48,647 nt of DNA, from assembly GCA_017561865.1 (NCBI GenBank), contig JAFZBH010000024.1:1-48647 (forward strand), written 5' to 3'. The stretch comes from Bacteroidales bacterium (GTDB lineage Bacteria > Bacteroidota > Bacteroidia > Bacteroidales > UBA932). Positions 32,528 through 40,849 of this stretch are shown here, piece by piece. Both the position numbers and the translations under genes were made by a program. Each line of letters begins with the position of its first letter. Position 1 is the stretch's first letter. The notes beneath the pieces were generated by a model. The model ran no database searches, was not told where the DNA came from, and was given only the letters and a program-made list of their open reading frames with translations.

Positions 32528-32532
32528 ATGAC

Positions 32533-33453
32533 TTACTGTCTTTTATACACTTTTCTTTCAACCCTGTCCACAAACTCCTGGGCGCCTTCCGTTCCCGCAC
32601 CGACAACCTTGATCCGGTCGCAGGTCACCCAGACACCGCCGAACTCCCGGACGGCACAATCCTCCGGACTCTTGTGGAGCACGTGGCATTTGTTGCACTC
32701 CCAGCCCACCGTCTCCGTGACAGGAATGCCGTAATACTTCTCCTCGATGACCTCCATCATAGCCACCTTGCGGGCCGTGTAGAAATTGCGCTGCTCCTGG
32801 GGGGTCATCCCGGCCGGAGGCAGCATTTCCGAGAAGGTCTTGTTGGCAGCATCCACGGCCTGCCGATACTCGGCAAGCACTTCTTCGCGGCTGCGTCCCA
32901 TCCTGCGTTTCGCAGGCTTGGGCTGCTCGGCAGGCGTGAAACCCACCTTGGACATAAGTTTCTGGAAGAGGATCTCGCTTTCAGACGGCTCGGAAGCGGT
33001 CTGGTCCTCTTCTTCAAGTCCCTCGCCCGGCAGGATGCCATCCAGTTCAGCCTGCAGCTCGGAGATCTGCTTGATCAGCCGGGCCGCTTCCTGCACCTTC
33101 GGGTCCTGCTTCGCCTTCTCCACCGCGCGGCGGGCCGCCCGGGACAGCGGCTGACTGCACTGACGGCAGAACGATCGGAAGTTGCGCGTCTTGCAGTTCG
33201 GGCATACGACGCCCTCGGAAGGCATGCCACATTCGGGACAGTCTACGTCGCCCTCCTGCATGGGAGCGCCGCAGAAAGTGCAATAATCGACGAGTTTGCC
33301 CCCGCAGACGGGGCAAAGTTCATATTTCGCTTCGACGGAAGCACCGCAGTGCGGACACTTCCCTCCCGCCTGCGAGGTATCGGCGGAGGTCTTTACCGCC
33401 GTCCGGACCTGGCTGCGTTCCCGGGTTCTTGCTTCTTTTTCCATATCAGTCAA
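32533..33453 (-). CDS. Multi-zinc-ribbon protein with coiled coil (signalling operon gene 3)
   Basis: The product is 306 residues. Three tandem double-knuckle zinc ribbons occupy residues 33-99 (CxxC pairs at 33/36, 47/50, 58/61, 72/75, 84/87, 96/99). A helical, charged segment (about 105-145) follows and may be a coiled coil. A fourth Cys-rich motif (ECNKCHVLHKSPEDC) lies near residue 250. I do not recognise the C-terminal half. Zinc ribbons recur in gene 5 and gene 6 of the same operon, which suggests a shared docking surface. It overlaps gene 2 by eight bases. Confidence 0.85.
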   Translation of the reverse strand: MTDMEKEARTRERSQVRTAVKTSADTSQAGGKCPHCGASVEAKYELCPVCGGKLVDYCTFCGAPMQEGDVDCPECGMPSEGVVCPNCKTRNFRSFCRQCSQPLSRAARRAVEKAKQDPKVQEAARLIKQISELQAELDGILPGEGLEEEDQTASEPSESEILFQKLMSKVGFTPAEQPKPAKRRMGRSREEVLAEYRQAVDAANKTFSEMLPPAGMTPQEQRNFYTARKVAMMEVIEEKYYGIPVTETVGWECNKCHVLHKSPEDCAVREFGGVWVTCDRIKVVGAGTEGAQEFVDRVERKVYKRQ

Positions 33454-34024
33454 ACATCACCCGCGGATTCATCATATGCGGGGATTTCCAGTCAATGCCA
33501 TAGCGCAGCAGGACATCGTGCCGGGCGGCCCAGTAGCCGAAGCAGAAACCCATTCCGCGGGAAACACCCCGCAGACGCCGCTCGCATTCCGCTTCTACCT
33601 CAGGATAGATCTGCTCCCAAATCTCCGTGCGCTCCACCGGATCGAAACGAAGGTAACGGCCATAACGCTTTCCGAACTCCTCCGCCGACAGTCCGTCGAT
33701 GTCGATGTAATCCTCGAGCCGGGTGATGTGTTCCTGGACATCATCCGGGGTGAGCCGTTCATCCTGCTCTTCGGATTCCCGGAGCCACTGCAGCTCGCGG
33801 CGAAGCAACTTCAGGGTAAAACGGGGTACGTCGTATTCCGGCAGGAGATCCACCATCGCCTGACAGGCGAATGCTTTGCCGAGCGGCCCCTCATTGGGGT
33901 CATCCAGAGCCTCCAACCGGGCGAGCACTTCCTCGGCGAGGGGCAGGTTCCGGTGCAGGGCCTGCTTCTCACCGTTGCGGCGCATCTGCTTGATGGCGGA
34001 AAGGATTTTTAGTGTTACTGTCAT
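33446..34024 (-). CDS. Helical protein of unknown function (signalling operon gene 2)
   Basis: The product is 192 residues with no signal peptide or membrane segment. It is mostly helical and charged, with Glu/Arg-rich stretches, and has two short motifs near the end (FGYWAARHDVLLRYGIDW). No family is recognised. It may be an adaptor of the signalling complex, judged only by its place between the Sel1-repeat and zinc-ribbon genes. Its start is 17 bases after the Sel1 gene stop, and its end overlaps the zinc-ribbon gene start by eight bases. Confidence 0.75.
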   Translation of the reverse strand: MTVTLKILSAIKQMRRNGEKQALHRNLPLAEEVLARLEALDDPNEGPLGKAFACQAMVDLLPEYDVPRFTLKLLRRELQWLRESEEQDERLTPDDVQEHITRLEDYIDIDGLSAEEFGKRYGRYLRFDPVERTEIWEQIYPEVEAECERRLRGVSRGMGFCFGYWAARHDVLLRYGIDWKSPHMMNPRVMFD

Positions 34025-34041
34025 ATGGTTGATTCAGTCAT

Positions 34042-35484
34042 TTATACATAGGCATCCCAGCGTCCGTCATCCCCGTCCGCTTCTTCCGCGGAGGCCAGGG
34101 GCAGCCATAAGGATTCGATTTCATCACGGTTTTCGTCCAGCAGGCCGGAGCGGAAGTCTTCAAGCATCCTGTCCACCATATCGGCGTCTTCGCCGCCGTC
34201 GTAGCGGACGGCACGCAGGCGAAGGCGTGCGGCTTCCCGGAAGGCCTGGGGGCTGTCGGATTCGTCCTCCAGCACGTCCGCAAGCAGGCTGCAGCAATAG
34301 CTGTTGCCCAGCGCCGCGCCGCGCCTCAGAAAGCTTATCGCACGCGGGCGGTCTACACTGAAGCCCAGGCGGCCTTCGAGGTAATACAGGCCCAGGTAAT
34401 AGGCGCACAGGCCTTCGCCGCCTTCGATGCCGCGCTTCAACCGGTTCTCACGCTGCCGGCATATCAGGTACGTGTAGCGCGGCGCATTGGCTTGGTATTC
34501 CTCTTCACTCATGTCGGCATCCAGCAGGCAACACCACGCGCACCCCTGCGCCATCCCCTCCTTCATCCAGCGCCGATAGGCTTCCCGGTCATCCTGCCGG
34601 AGCGCGAGCCGGGCAAGGTCCGCACAGCATCCCACGCAACCATGGGCGACACCCGCTTCATAGGCCTCCCGGGCTTTGTCGCTCTGCTCCAGCACGCTCC
34701 AGCCATAACCGAGGACGGAATACCAGAGCGGGTTGGGATCCTGCTCGGCGGCAAGCAGGGCTGCGGTTTCAGCGCACACCCGTTCCGGCTCCGCATCCAC
34801 GCCGTAGAAACCGTCGATCCGGCGACAGGCAAGGCGGTACGCACCCAGTTCGCTGCCGCGCGCAACCGATTCGGCGAGCAGCCGCCGGTACTCCGGGTAG
34901 TCCACGCGGTCTTCGTGCGTGTCACCGAGACAGTACATATTCGCGAGCGCCGCATACGCATCCGGAACGCCTGCCTCCATCGCTTCGCGAAGCAGGGCCT
35001 CCGCCTGCTGCAAGGAATCCTCCTGAGGTGCCAGCAGATAATGCCAGCGGCCCAGGGCATATTTCGCACAGGGTTCGCAGGAAGCCGTCAACCGGGCGAT
35101 ATCGGCACTGCGGAGGGCCGCCACGCCCTCCTTCGTGCAGAACTGCCGGTAGAAGGCAATGCTGTCTTCCACCACCAGGGCGTGCTCCAGCCAGACATTC
35201 AATTCAAACTCGGTGTAGTCCCGGCCGCCCTCGTCCAGCCTGGCGTCCGGCTCCGCGACGGAAAGGGTGAAATGCTCCCCATCGTACACCAGTTCCACGC
35301 CGTCTTCATCCACGGACGTCACGGCAAGAGCGCCGAAAAGCCCGCCCGGATCTTTGTATGGCAAGGGCTTCCCGGCCGTCAGGGCAGACTTCTCGTAACT
35401 GGTACGTTCACAGTACCAGTTAGTGTTGCCTGGATCGGAGGGATGATAATCCACATCGACGATCAATCGGATCCACTCTCGCAT
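34042..35484 (-). CDS. Sel1-like/TPR repeat protein (signalling operon gene 1)
   Basis: The product is 480 residues. The first 110 or so have no known domain and contain beta-rich stretches. The rest is built of Sel1-like helical pairs: AEALLREAMEAGVPDAYAALANMY (given in part as EAGVPDAYAALANMY), then AYEAGVAHGCVGCCADLARL, then AISFLRRGAALGNSYCCSLLAD. Such arrays bind proteins and often act as adaptors for kinases or AAA+ machines. The repeats are Cys-rich. A -7 box (35512-35519) and a dyad over the likely transcription start precede it, so it heads the operon. Confidence 0.85.
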   Translation of the reverse strand: MREWIRLIVDVDYHPSDPGNTNWYCERTSYEKSALTAGKPLPYKDPGGLFGALAVTSVDEDGVELVYDGEHFTLSVAEPDARLDEGGRDYTEFELNVWLEHALVVEDSIAFYRQFCTKEGVAALRSADIARLTASCEPCAKYALGRWHYLLAPQEDSLQQAEALLREAMEAGVPDAYAALANMYCLGDTHEDRVDYPEYRRLLAESVARGSELGAYRLACRRIDGFYGVDAEPERVCAETAALLAAEQDPNPLWYSVLGYGWSVLEQSDKAREAYEAGVAHGCVGCCADLARLALRQDDREAYRRWMKEGMAQGCAWCCLLDADMSEEEYQANAPRYTYLICRQRENRLKRGIEGGEGLCAYYLGLYYLEGRLGFSVDRPRAISFLRRGAALGNSYCCSLLADVLEDESDSPQAFREAARLRLRAVRYDGGEDADMVDRMLEDFRSGLLDENRDEIESLWLPLASAEEADGDDGRWDAYV

Positions 35485-35495
35485 TGATTCTGATT

Positions 35496-35519
35496 GTAAA
35501 GCTGTGCCTTACAAATATA
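35496..35519 (-). promoter_or_regulatory. Promoter -7 box and overlapping dyad for the signalling operon
   Basis: TATATTTG on the minus strand (35519-35512) matches TAnnTTTG. It runs into a dyad (35496-35512) with 7-bp arms GTAAGGC/GCTTTAC (one wobble) around a 3-base loop. The dyad covers the expected start of transcription, so it could be an operator or a 5' mRNA hairpin. Confidence 0.5.
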
Positions 35520-35559
35520 ATCAATAATCCTGATTAATCCGCTCAGCCTTGATGCGGTT

Positions 35560-36912
35560 TCAGAGGGATTTTGCGGCGCTGATGCCGGCAAGGGCGCCGG
35601 TCGAGAAGGCCAGCTGGAGGTTGTAGCCGCCGGTGTCGGCGTCGATGTCCAGCACCTCTCCGCAGAGGAAGAGTCCCGGCACGAGCCGGGATTCCATCGT
35701 CTTGGCGATGAAATCGTCCGTCGATACGCCGCCGGCGGTGACGACCGCACGCTCGTAGCCCACGTACCCGGCGATGTCGAACTGCCAGGCTTTCAGCGCC
35801 TTGGCGATGCTGACGAGGTTCACCCAGACCTTGGTGTCGGTGCGACCGCGCCGCTCCAGGGTGATGATCTCGGGATGCATCGCGACAAAGCCCGGGATGA
35901 GTTCGCGGGGCATCAGTTTGCCGAGCAGGATCCGGCAGCGCTCCTTTTCCCGGACGCCGCGCGAGCGGGGGTCTTTTTCGATTTCGGTCCAGAGCTCCTT
36001 GACGCGGGTGGTCAGCGCCGTCAGGTCGACGCCCGGCTTGAGATCGAGCACGACGCTGACGCGGGAACCGTTGACGAGGGCCTTGACGGCCTTGCGGCTG
36101 AGCTGGAAACCGACCGGACCTTCCAGTCCCCCGTCGGTGAAGTCGACGTCGCCGAATTCGCTGTCGGCTTCCGTGCCTTCTATGATCAGCGTCAGCTGTA
36201 TGTTCTTGAGCTGTACGCCGCAGAGCGAGCCTCCCAGTTCCCCCAGAGGCGTGCTGCGGTCAATATGCAAGTCTTTGTCTTCCTGGATCTTATACCCTTT
36301 CGGCACGAGGGCCGTCAGCGCCGGGAAAGTCGGTACGATACGGTGTCCCAGTTCCGTCGCCCAGCGAAGCCCGTCGCCCGTCGAGCCCGTCGCCGGATAG
36401 CTCAACCCGCCCGTCGCCACGATCACCCGCCGGCATTTCCATTCCCTGCCGTCTGCCAGCTTGACGATAAAAGTAGGCTCTATAGACAAGCTGGCGACTT
36501 CGGCGTCGGTTTCGATTTTGACGCCAAGGCTGTGGCAGGCGGAGACAAGGGTATCGACGACGTCAGAGGCGTGATAGGAAGCCGGGAAGGCCCGGTCGCC
36601 GCGCTCGACGACGGTCCTCATACCGAAACCCTCGAACCAGTCCACGACGGTCTGCGGCGGCAGATTGTAAAAGGCGGACTTGACAAAATTCGGCTTCGAC
36701 CGCACGTGAGCGGAGAACGCGTTCCAATCCTTCACGTTCGTGAAATTGCAGCGCCCCTTGCCCGTGATCATCAGCTTACGTGCCGGGCGAGGCATCTTCT
36801 CCAGGACCGTGACCTGCGCGTCGCTGCCCGCATCCACGAGCGTGCGGGCAGCCTGATAAGCCGCCATCAGCCCGGATGCGCCGCCTCCGATAACAACGAT
36901 CTCCGATTTCAC
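35560..36912 (-). CDS. BaiN/HI0933-family NAD(P)/FAD-dependent flavoprotein
   Basis: The product is 450 residues from the GTG at 36912. FAD-binding IGGGASGLMAAYQA lies near the N-terminus and the family mark KLMITGKGRCNFTN is clear. The C-terminus has FLCGEVLDIDADTGGYNLQLAFSTG, seen here as GEVLDIDADTGGYNLQ. Family members include the bile-acid oxidoreductase BaiN; most roles are unknown. A TTG at 36927 in the same frame lies in the T-run of the SRP RNA terminator, so the GTG is the better start. It probably shares read-through from the SRP RNA promoter or has an undetected one. Confidence 0.92.
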   Translation of the reverse strand: MKSEIVVIGGGASGLMAAYQAARTLVDAGSDAQVTVLEKMPRPARKLMITGKGRCNFTNVKDWNAFSAHVRSKPNFVKSAFYNLPPQTVVDWFEGFGMRTVVERGDRAFPASYHASDVVDTLVSACHSLGVKIETDAEVASLSIEPTFIVKLADGREWKCRRVIVATGGLSYPATGSTGDGLRWATELGHRIVPTFPALTALVPKGYKIQEDKDLHIDRSTPLGELGGSLCGVQLKNIQLTLIIEGTEADSEFGDVDFTDGGLEGPVGFQLSRKAVKALVNGSRVSVVLDLKPGVDLTALTTRVKELWTEIEKDPRSRGVREKERCRILLGKLMPRELIPGFVAMHPEIITLERRGRTDTKVWVNLVSIAKALKAWQFDIAGYVGYERAVVTAGGVSTDDFIAKTMESRLVPGLFLCGEVLDIDADTGGYNLQLAFSTGALAGISAAKSL

Positions 36913-36931
36913 TCCGACAGAAAACAAAAAA

Positions 36932-37028
36932 GGGAAAGCTTAGCACATCGCACCGCTACGACCTCCTACCCTTGCTGCCTTCCGGCCCTGGGGGAGTTCA
37001 GAGGGAGCTGGTCGTGTACGACTTTCCC
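36932..37028 (-). ncRNA. ffs: Signal recognition particle RNA (small bacterial type)
   Basis: The minus strand contains the conserved SRP helix 8 core: GGGCCGGAAGGCAGCAAGG, with GGAAG loop and the asymmetric GCAGCA side. The ends GGGAAAG (37022-37028 strand partner) and CTTTCCC (36932-36938) pair, giving a hairpin of about 97 bases. A T-run follows at 36926-36931. A -7 box ends 5 bases before the 5' end. The RNA pairs with Ffh to target membrane proteins. Confidence 0.93.
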
Positions 37029-37032
37029 GCTG

Positions 37033-37040
37033 CAAATGTA
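37033..37040 (-). promoter_or_regulatory. Promoter -7 box (TACATTTG) for SRP RNA
   Basis: CAAATGTA on the plus strand is an exact reverse TAnnTTTG match, 5 bases before the RNA 5' end predicted from the terminal helix. Confidence 0.7.
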
Positions 37041-37048
37041 ATAAAAAA

Positions 37049-37522
37049 TCAAATACTGTTGAAAATCAACGGGAGAATATCATCCACTTTTTCGAATTTC
37101 AGGATCCTGTCGGCCGACATCATGATCACGGACATCGGCTTGCCGGACTTGGCCTGGTACTGCGCCATCACCTGGCGGCAGGCACCGCAGGGCGTGACCG
37201 GCTCCTTGGCCAGGCGTCCCATCACCCCGCCGGCGATCGCAATGCCCAGCATATCCTTGTCGGGATAGCGCGCACTGGCGGAGAACATCGCCGTCCGCTC
37301 CGCGCAGAGCCCCGACGGGAACGCGGCGTTCTCCTGGTTCGCTCCGCGCACGATCTGTCCGTTGGACATCCGCACGGCGGCACCGACGTGGAAATGGGAA
37401 TAGGGCGCATAGGCGCCCTGCATGGCCTTGACTGCTTCGGCAGCCAGTTCGCGGTCCTCGGGATTCATTTCTTCGACGGACTTGTATTCCTGATACGTGA
37501 TGTGGATCTCTCGGTTCGTCAT
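37049..37522 (-). CDS. cdd: Cytidine deaminase
   Basis: The product is 157 residues from the ATG at 37522. Zinc ligands and the catalytic Glu are in GLCAERTA (C73, E75) and PCGACRQ (C112, C115). The substrate-binding HVGAAV and ENAAFPSG segments are present. It deaminates cytidine and deoxycytidine in pyrimidine salvage. The tetrameric class has about 130 residues; this one has some 20 extra at the N-terminus. A -7 box (37544-37551) precedes it. Confidence 0.95.
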   Translation of the reverse strand: MTNREIHITYQEYKSVEEMNPEDRELAAEAVKAMQGAYAPYSHFHVGAAVRMSNGQIVRGANQENAAFPSGLCAERTAMFSASARYPDKDMLGIAIAGGVMGRLAKEPVTPCGACRQVMAQYQAKSGKPMSVIMMSADRILKFEKVDDILPLIFNSI

Positions 37523-37543
37523 GATAAACGTGGTTAGTTCCCC

Positions 37544-37551
37544 CAAAGATA
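37544..37551 (-). promoter_or_regulatory. Promoter -7 box (TATCTTTG) for cdd
   Basis: CAAAGATA on the plus strand is an exact reverse match, 22 bases before the start codon. Confidence 0.6.
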
Positions 37552-37578
37552 GCAAAAATCCTGGAAAAGAGCAGCCCC

Positions 37579-37815
37579 TCAGGCTTCCACCCCTTCCAGA
37601 TAAGACACCACGTCGCCGACCGTCTCGAATGTCGCGAGCTCCTCGTCGGGGATGGTGATGCCGTACTGGTCCTCGATGCGCATCAGCAGCTGGAGGATGT
37701 CCAGCGAGTCGGCGCCGAGGTCCTTCTTGATCCGGGCTTCCGGAATGACCCGTGCAGGATCCACGCGAAGCTGCTTCGCCAGGATGGCCTGCACCCTTTC
37801 AAACATTGTTTCCAT
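37579..37815 (-). CDS. acpP: Acyl carrier protein
   Basis: The product is 78 residues from the ATG at 37815. The phosphopantetheine site is DLGADSLD with Ser37. The start is chosen because it gives METMFERVQAIL, matching the usual distance of ERV from the N-terminus and the 78-residue length of AcpP; an in-frame ATG at 37830 would overlap plsX. It lies 4 bases after plsX, with no fab genes nearby, so it may be a dedicated partner for PlsX and the fatty-acid kinase rather than the main ACP. Confidence 0.93.
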   Translation of the reverse strand: METMFERVQAILAKQLRVDPARVIPEARIKKDLGADSLDILQLLMRIEDQYGITIPDEELATFETVGDVVSYLEGVEA

Positions 37816-37819
37816 ATAA

Positions 37820-38839
37820 TTACTGTTCAAAGTGTTCGTAACGTGCGAGCGCCTCTTCGATGCGCGCGGACAGATGTCCCGTCTCCATTTTCCAGGCCTG
37901 CTCGATGCATTTCCCGACGGCGACCGCCTTGCTGCTCCCGTGGCCCTTGACGACCACCTTCGAGGTGCCCAGCAGGACGCTGCCGCCGTAGTTCTGGTAG
38001 TTCATGAACTCCTTCTCCTCGGCGAACATCCGCTTCATCAGCAGGGCGCCCAGCTTGTAGAGCGTGCGCGAATAGATGTCCTTCTTGAGCTTCTTCAGCA
38101 GCTCGAGCGCCGTGCCTTCGGTCGTCTTCACCAGCACATTGCCGCTGAATCCGTCCGCCACCACCACATCGTAACTGCCGGACAGCAGGTCGCGGCTCTC
38201 CATATTGCCCACGAAACGGATGCAGTCCGTCTCCTGCAGCAGGCGGTAGGTTTCCCGGCGCATGTCGTCGCCCTTTTCGGCCTCCTTGCCCACGTTCAGC
38301 AGGGCCACCCGGGGCTGCGCCACCCCGTAGACCTGCTCAATATACAGGCTCGCCATAATGGCGAACTGGCGCAGGTGCGCAGGCGTCACCTCCACGTTGG
38401 CGCCGCTGTCGCAGATGCCCACCAGGCCGCCCGACATCGTCGGAAGGATGGGGCAGAACGCCGGGCGGATGACGCCCGGAATGCGGCCCAGCCGCACCAG
38501 GGCCCCCGTGACGAGCGCCCCGGTCGAGCCGGTCGAGACCATCCCCGCGATGTCGTCCTCGTCGCGCAACAGCATGATGGCTTTCATCATCGAGGAGTTG
38601 CGCTTGAGGCGCACCACGTCGGTCGGTTTTTCGTCACAGCCGATCACTTCCGGCGCGTGGATGATCTCCAGCCGGGCGGCGTCGTAGCTGCGACCTTCGA
38701 GCGTCTTCTTGAGGACGGCCTCGTCGCCGGTCAGCAGCAGATGCAGGTCCGGATTGGCGGAAAGGGCGGCCAGGGCGCCTTCGACGGGTGCCTGCGGCGA
38801 ATGGTCGCCGCCGAAACAGTCTATGAGGAGCTTGATCAT
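37820..38839 (-). CDS. plsX: Phosphate acyltransferase PlsX
   Basis: The product is 339 residues. It has the N-terminal GGDHSPQ block (family GGDxaP), MVSTGSTGALVTGA, the GICDSGANVEVTP segment and a C-terminal VVVKGHGSS motif. PlsX interconverts acyl-ACP and acyl-phosphate at the membrane surface, feeding PlsY. It overlaps the GNAT gene upstream by four bases and is followed by an ACP gene. The FakA-like gene upstream suggests it also takes acyl-phosphate made from free fatty acids. Confidence 0.94.
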   Translation of the reverse strand: MIKLLIDCFGGDHSPQAPVEGALAALSANPDLHLLLTGDEAVLKKTLEGRSYDAARLEIIHAPEVIGCDEKPTDVVRLKRNSSMMKAIMLLRDEDDIAGMVSTGSTGALVTGALVRLGRIPGVIRPAFCPILPTMSGGLVGICDSGANVEVTPAHLRQFAIMASLYIEQVYGVAQPRVALLNVGKEAEKGDDMRRETYRLLQETDCIRFVGNMESRDLLSGSYDVVVADGFSGNVLVKTTEGTALELLKKLKKDIYSRTLYKLGALLMKRMFAEEKEFMNYQNYGGSVLLGTSKVVVKGHGSSKAVAVGKCIEQAWKMETGHLSARIEEALARYEHFEQ

Positions 38840-39966
38840 ACGAGCGGTTTTACGAAACAACGGTAACGCTTGACGACATCCCGCTTGAAACGCTTCCACT
38901 GGTTCTGGATGGCCCAGTTGTCCTCCAGGTTCAGCAGCGTGTCGGCGTACTGGATCTCGGGATGCTCCTTGAAGGACTTCATGATGGATAGCGACAGGGC
39001 GGCGGAGACGCCCCGGTTGAGGTATTCGGGCTCCACGCCGACCAGGCACATGTCGATGACCCGGGGCTTGCGCAGGCAGCGGAGGAATCTCCAGGCGACG
39101 CCCGGCGTGATATGCCCCCGCGTCAGGGAGAAAGCGTCGTTGAGCGAAGGGATGGACAGGCCGAAGCAGACCGGCTTCTCGTTCTCGTCCAGGATGATGG
39201 CGGCATATTTGGGGCTGATCACCAGACCGAAATTGTCCATCATCAGCTTACGCATCGCGGGCGTGAAAGGCACCGTCCCGTACAGCCCCTCATAGGACTT
39301 GTCGATGAGGTCGAAGATGCCCTGGGCATACTTCTTCAGGAAGTCGGAACCACTACGGGCCTCGCCGAAATGCAGCTTGTAACGCTTGAAGATGAACTTC
39401 ACCAGGTCCTCCAGCTCCTGAAGCGTCTCTTCGGACTCGGCGCCGTAAAGGAAGGAACCGGTGTAGTCGATCTCCTTGGCGTATCCAAGCGCCTCGATAT
39501 GGTGCTGGTAATACGCATAATTGTAGGGCGACTCGAAGGTGGCGGGCACGTCGAATCCTTCGATGAGCAGGCCCTCGCGCTCCAGGTCGGAATAACTCAG
39601 CGGGCCGCACATCACCTCCATCCCCTGCTCCACGGCCCATTTCTCCACGGCCGAGAAGAGCTCGCGCGACACTTCCACGTCATCCACCGCGTCGAAACGG
39701 GTGAAGCGGCAGCGCCGTTCGCCGTTCTTGGCGTTGGCGTCCTTCTGGACGATGCCCTGGATGCGGCCGGCGACGGTCCCGTCCTTATAGGCGATGAAGA
39801 AGGCGCTGTCGCAGCTGCCGTTGTAGACATAGTCCTTGCGGAAGATCTTCTTCTCATCCAGGTACAGGGGCGGGATGAAACAGGGGTTGCCCTTGTAGAG
39901 GTCCAGCGGGAAGTTCAGGAACGCCCGCTGCTCCCGCCTTGTAGTCACTTGCTTGACTTCTATCAT
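38836..39966 (-). CDS. GNAT-superfamily acyltransferase (YghO-like)
   Basis: The product is 376 residues. It begins MIEVKQVTTRREQRAFLNFP, like the YghO-type proteins, with a first half rich in aromatic residues (NYAYYQHHIEALGY). A GNAT-like fold is suggested for the C-terminal half (MCLVGVEPEYLNRGVSAALSL, with the RG.S acyl-CoA loop; YADTLLNLEDNWAIQNQWKRF, the usual family end). Its acyl donor and acceptor are unknown. Its place between the FakB-like and plsX genes, with overlap to plsX, suggests transfer of an acyl group from acyl-ACP or acyl-phosphate. Confidence 0.85.
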   Translation of the reverse strand: MIEVKQVTTRREQRAFLNFPLDLYKGNPCFIPPLYLDEKKIFRKDYVYNGSCDSAFFIAYKDGTVAGRIQGIVQKDANAKNGERRCRFTRFDAVDDVEVSRELFSAVEKWAVEQGMEVMCGPLSYSDLEREGLLIEGFDVPATFESPYNYAYYQHHIEALGYAKEIDYTGSFLYGAESEETLQELEDLVKFIFKRYKLHFGEARSGSDFLKKYAQGIFDLIDKSYEGLYGTVPFTPAMRKLMMDNFGLVISPKYAAIILDENEKPVCFGLSIPSLNDAFSLTRGHITPGVAWRFLRCLRKPRVIDMCLVGVEPEYLNRGVSAALSLSIMKSFKEHPEIQYADTLLNLEDNWAIQNQWKRFKRDVVKRYRCFVKPLV

Positions 39967-39969
39967 ATC

Positions 39970-40836
39970 CTACCGGTGCTTTGCGTGGAAGCAGACGCCC
40001 ACGCCGTTGGGGCCGCAATGGCTGCCCGCGGTGGGGTTGACATCCACATATTCGATTTTCAGCGGTCCCAGCGCCTCCACAAGCATATTGCCCAATTCCC
40101 GGGCGATGTCCGGCGCGTCGGTATGGCCGATGCATACCCGGTAGGACGGCACGTCGTCGCCCAGTTCCCGGACGGTTTCCACCAGATGCTCCATCGCCCG
40201 GATGCGCCCTTTCTCCTTGCCGCAGGAGACCATCTTGCCCTCCGCGGACATGAAGATGATGGGGCGTATGCCGATGAGGGTGCCCATCGTGGCGGCAAGC
40301 CCGCTCACGCGGCCGCTGCGCCGGAAGAACTTCAGGTCGTCGGCGAAGAAATACATCGCGAACCGGTCCACCTCCGTTTTCGCCCACGCGAGCACCTCGT
40401 CCAGGCTCTTCCCTGCCTTCAAATGGTCGCCGACCTCACGCACGATGGCGTAGCTGATGGTCGTGATGCCCTTCGTGTCGATCTCCTCGAAGCGGCGCTC
40501 CGGGAAGCGCTCCTTCAGCTCGGAGACGGCCTGGTCCATCGCGTCGAAGGTGTTGGTCATCGCCCGCGAGAAGTGGACATAGAGGATATCGTTTCCGGCG
40601 GCGAATTCCGGCTCGAAATACTCCAGGTAGCGCTCCTTGGAGATGGCGCTGGTCGTGGGCAGGACCCCGGCCCGCAGCTGGTCATAGAAGGCGTGCGCGT
40701 CGAAGGTCTCGAAATCCACGTAAGGGAAAACGGTTTTCGCATCGACACTGTAGGGCATGCTGATGAGCTTGTAGCCGTATTCCGCCGCGACGGCGGGGTT
40801 GATGTCGGTGTCGGTGTCGGTAAAGAGGGTCAGCAT
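39970..40836 (-). CDS. DegV-family fatty acid-binding protein (FakB-like)
   Basis: The product is 288 residues from the ATG at 40836. The N-terminus has LFTDTDTDIN, the DegV TDS/TDT phosphate-side loop, then PTTSAISKERY, a FakB-type TSQPS counterpart, and FFRRSGRVSG with GIRPII. HTDAPD near 233 and the C-terminal HCGPNGVG fit the family. DegV proteins hold a long-chain fatty acid and present its carboxyl to the FakA kinase. It lies 13 bases after the FakA-like gene. Confidence 0.9.
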   Translation of the reverse strand: MLTLFTDTDTDINPAVAAEYGYKLISMPYSVDAKTVFPYVDFETFDAHAFYDQLRAGVLPTTSAISKERYLEYFEPEFAAGNDILYVHFSRAMTNTFDAMDQAVSELKERFPERRFEEIDTKGITTISYAIVREVGDHLKAGKSLDEVLAWAKTEVDRFAMYFFADDLKFFRRSGRVSGLAATMGTLIGIRPIIFMSAEGKMVSCGKEKGRIRAMEHLVETVRELGDDVPSYRVCIGHTDAPDIARELGNMLVEALGPLKIEYVDVNPTAGSHCGPNGVGVCFHAKHR

Positions 40837-40849
40837 AACTATATGGAAA

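Noticed and set aside
24826..35484. Type VI or type VII secretion cluster
   Set aside because: Kinase, FHA, PP2C and EccA-like AAA+ genes fit in part, but no structural secretion gene (sheath, VgrG, EccC, WXG100) is present in the window.
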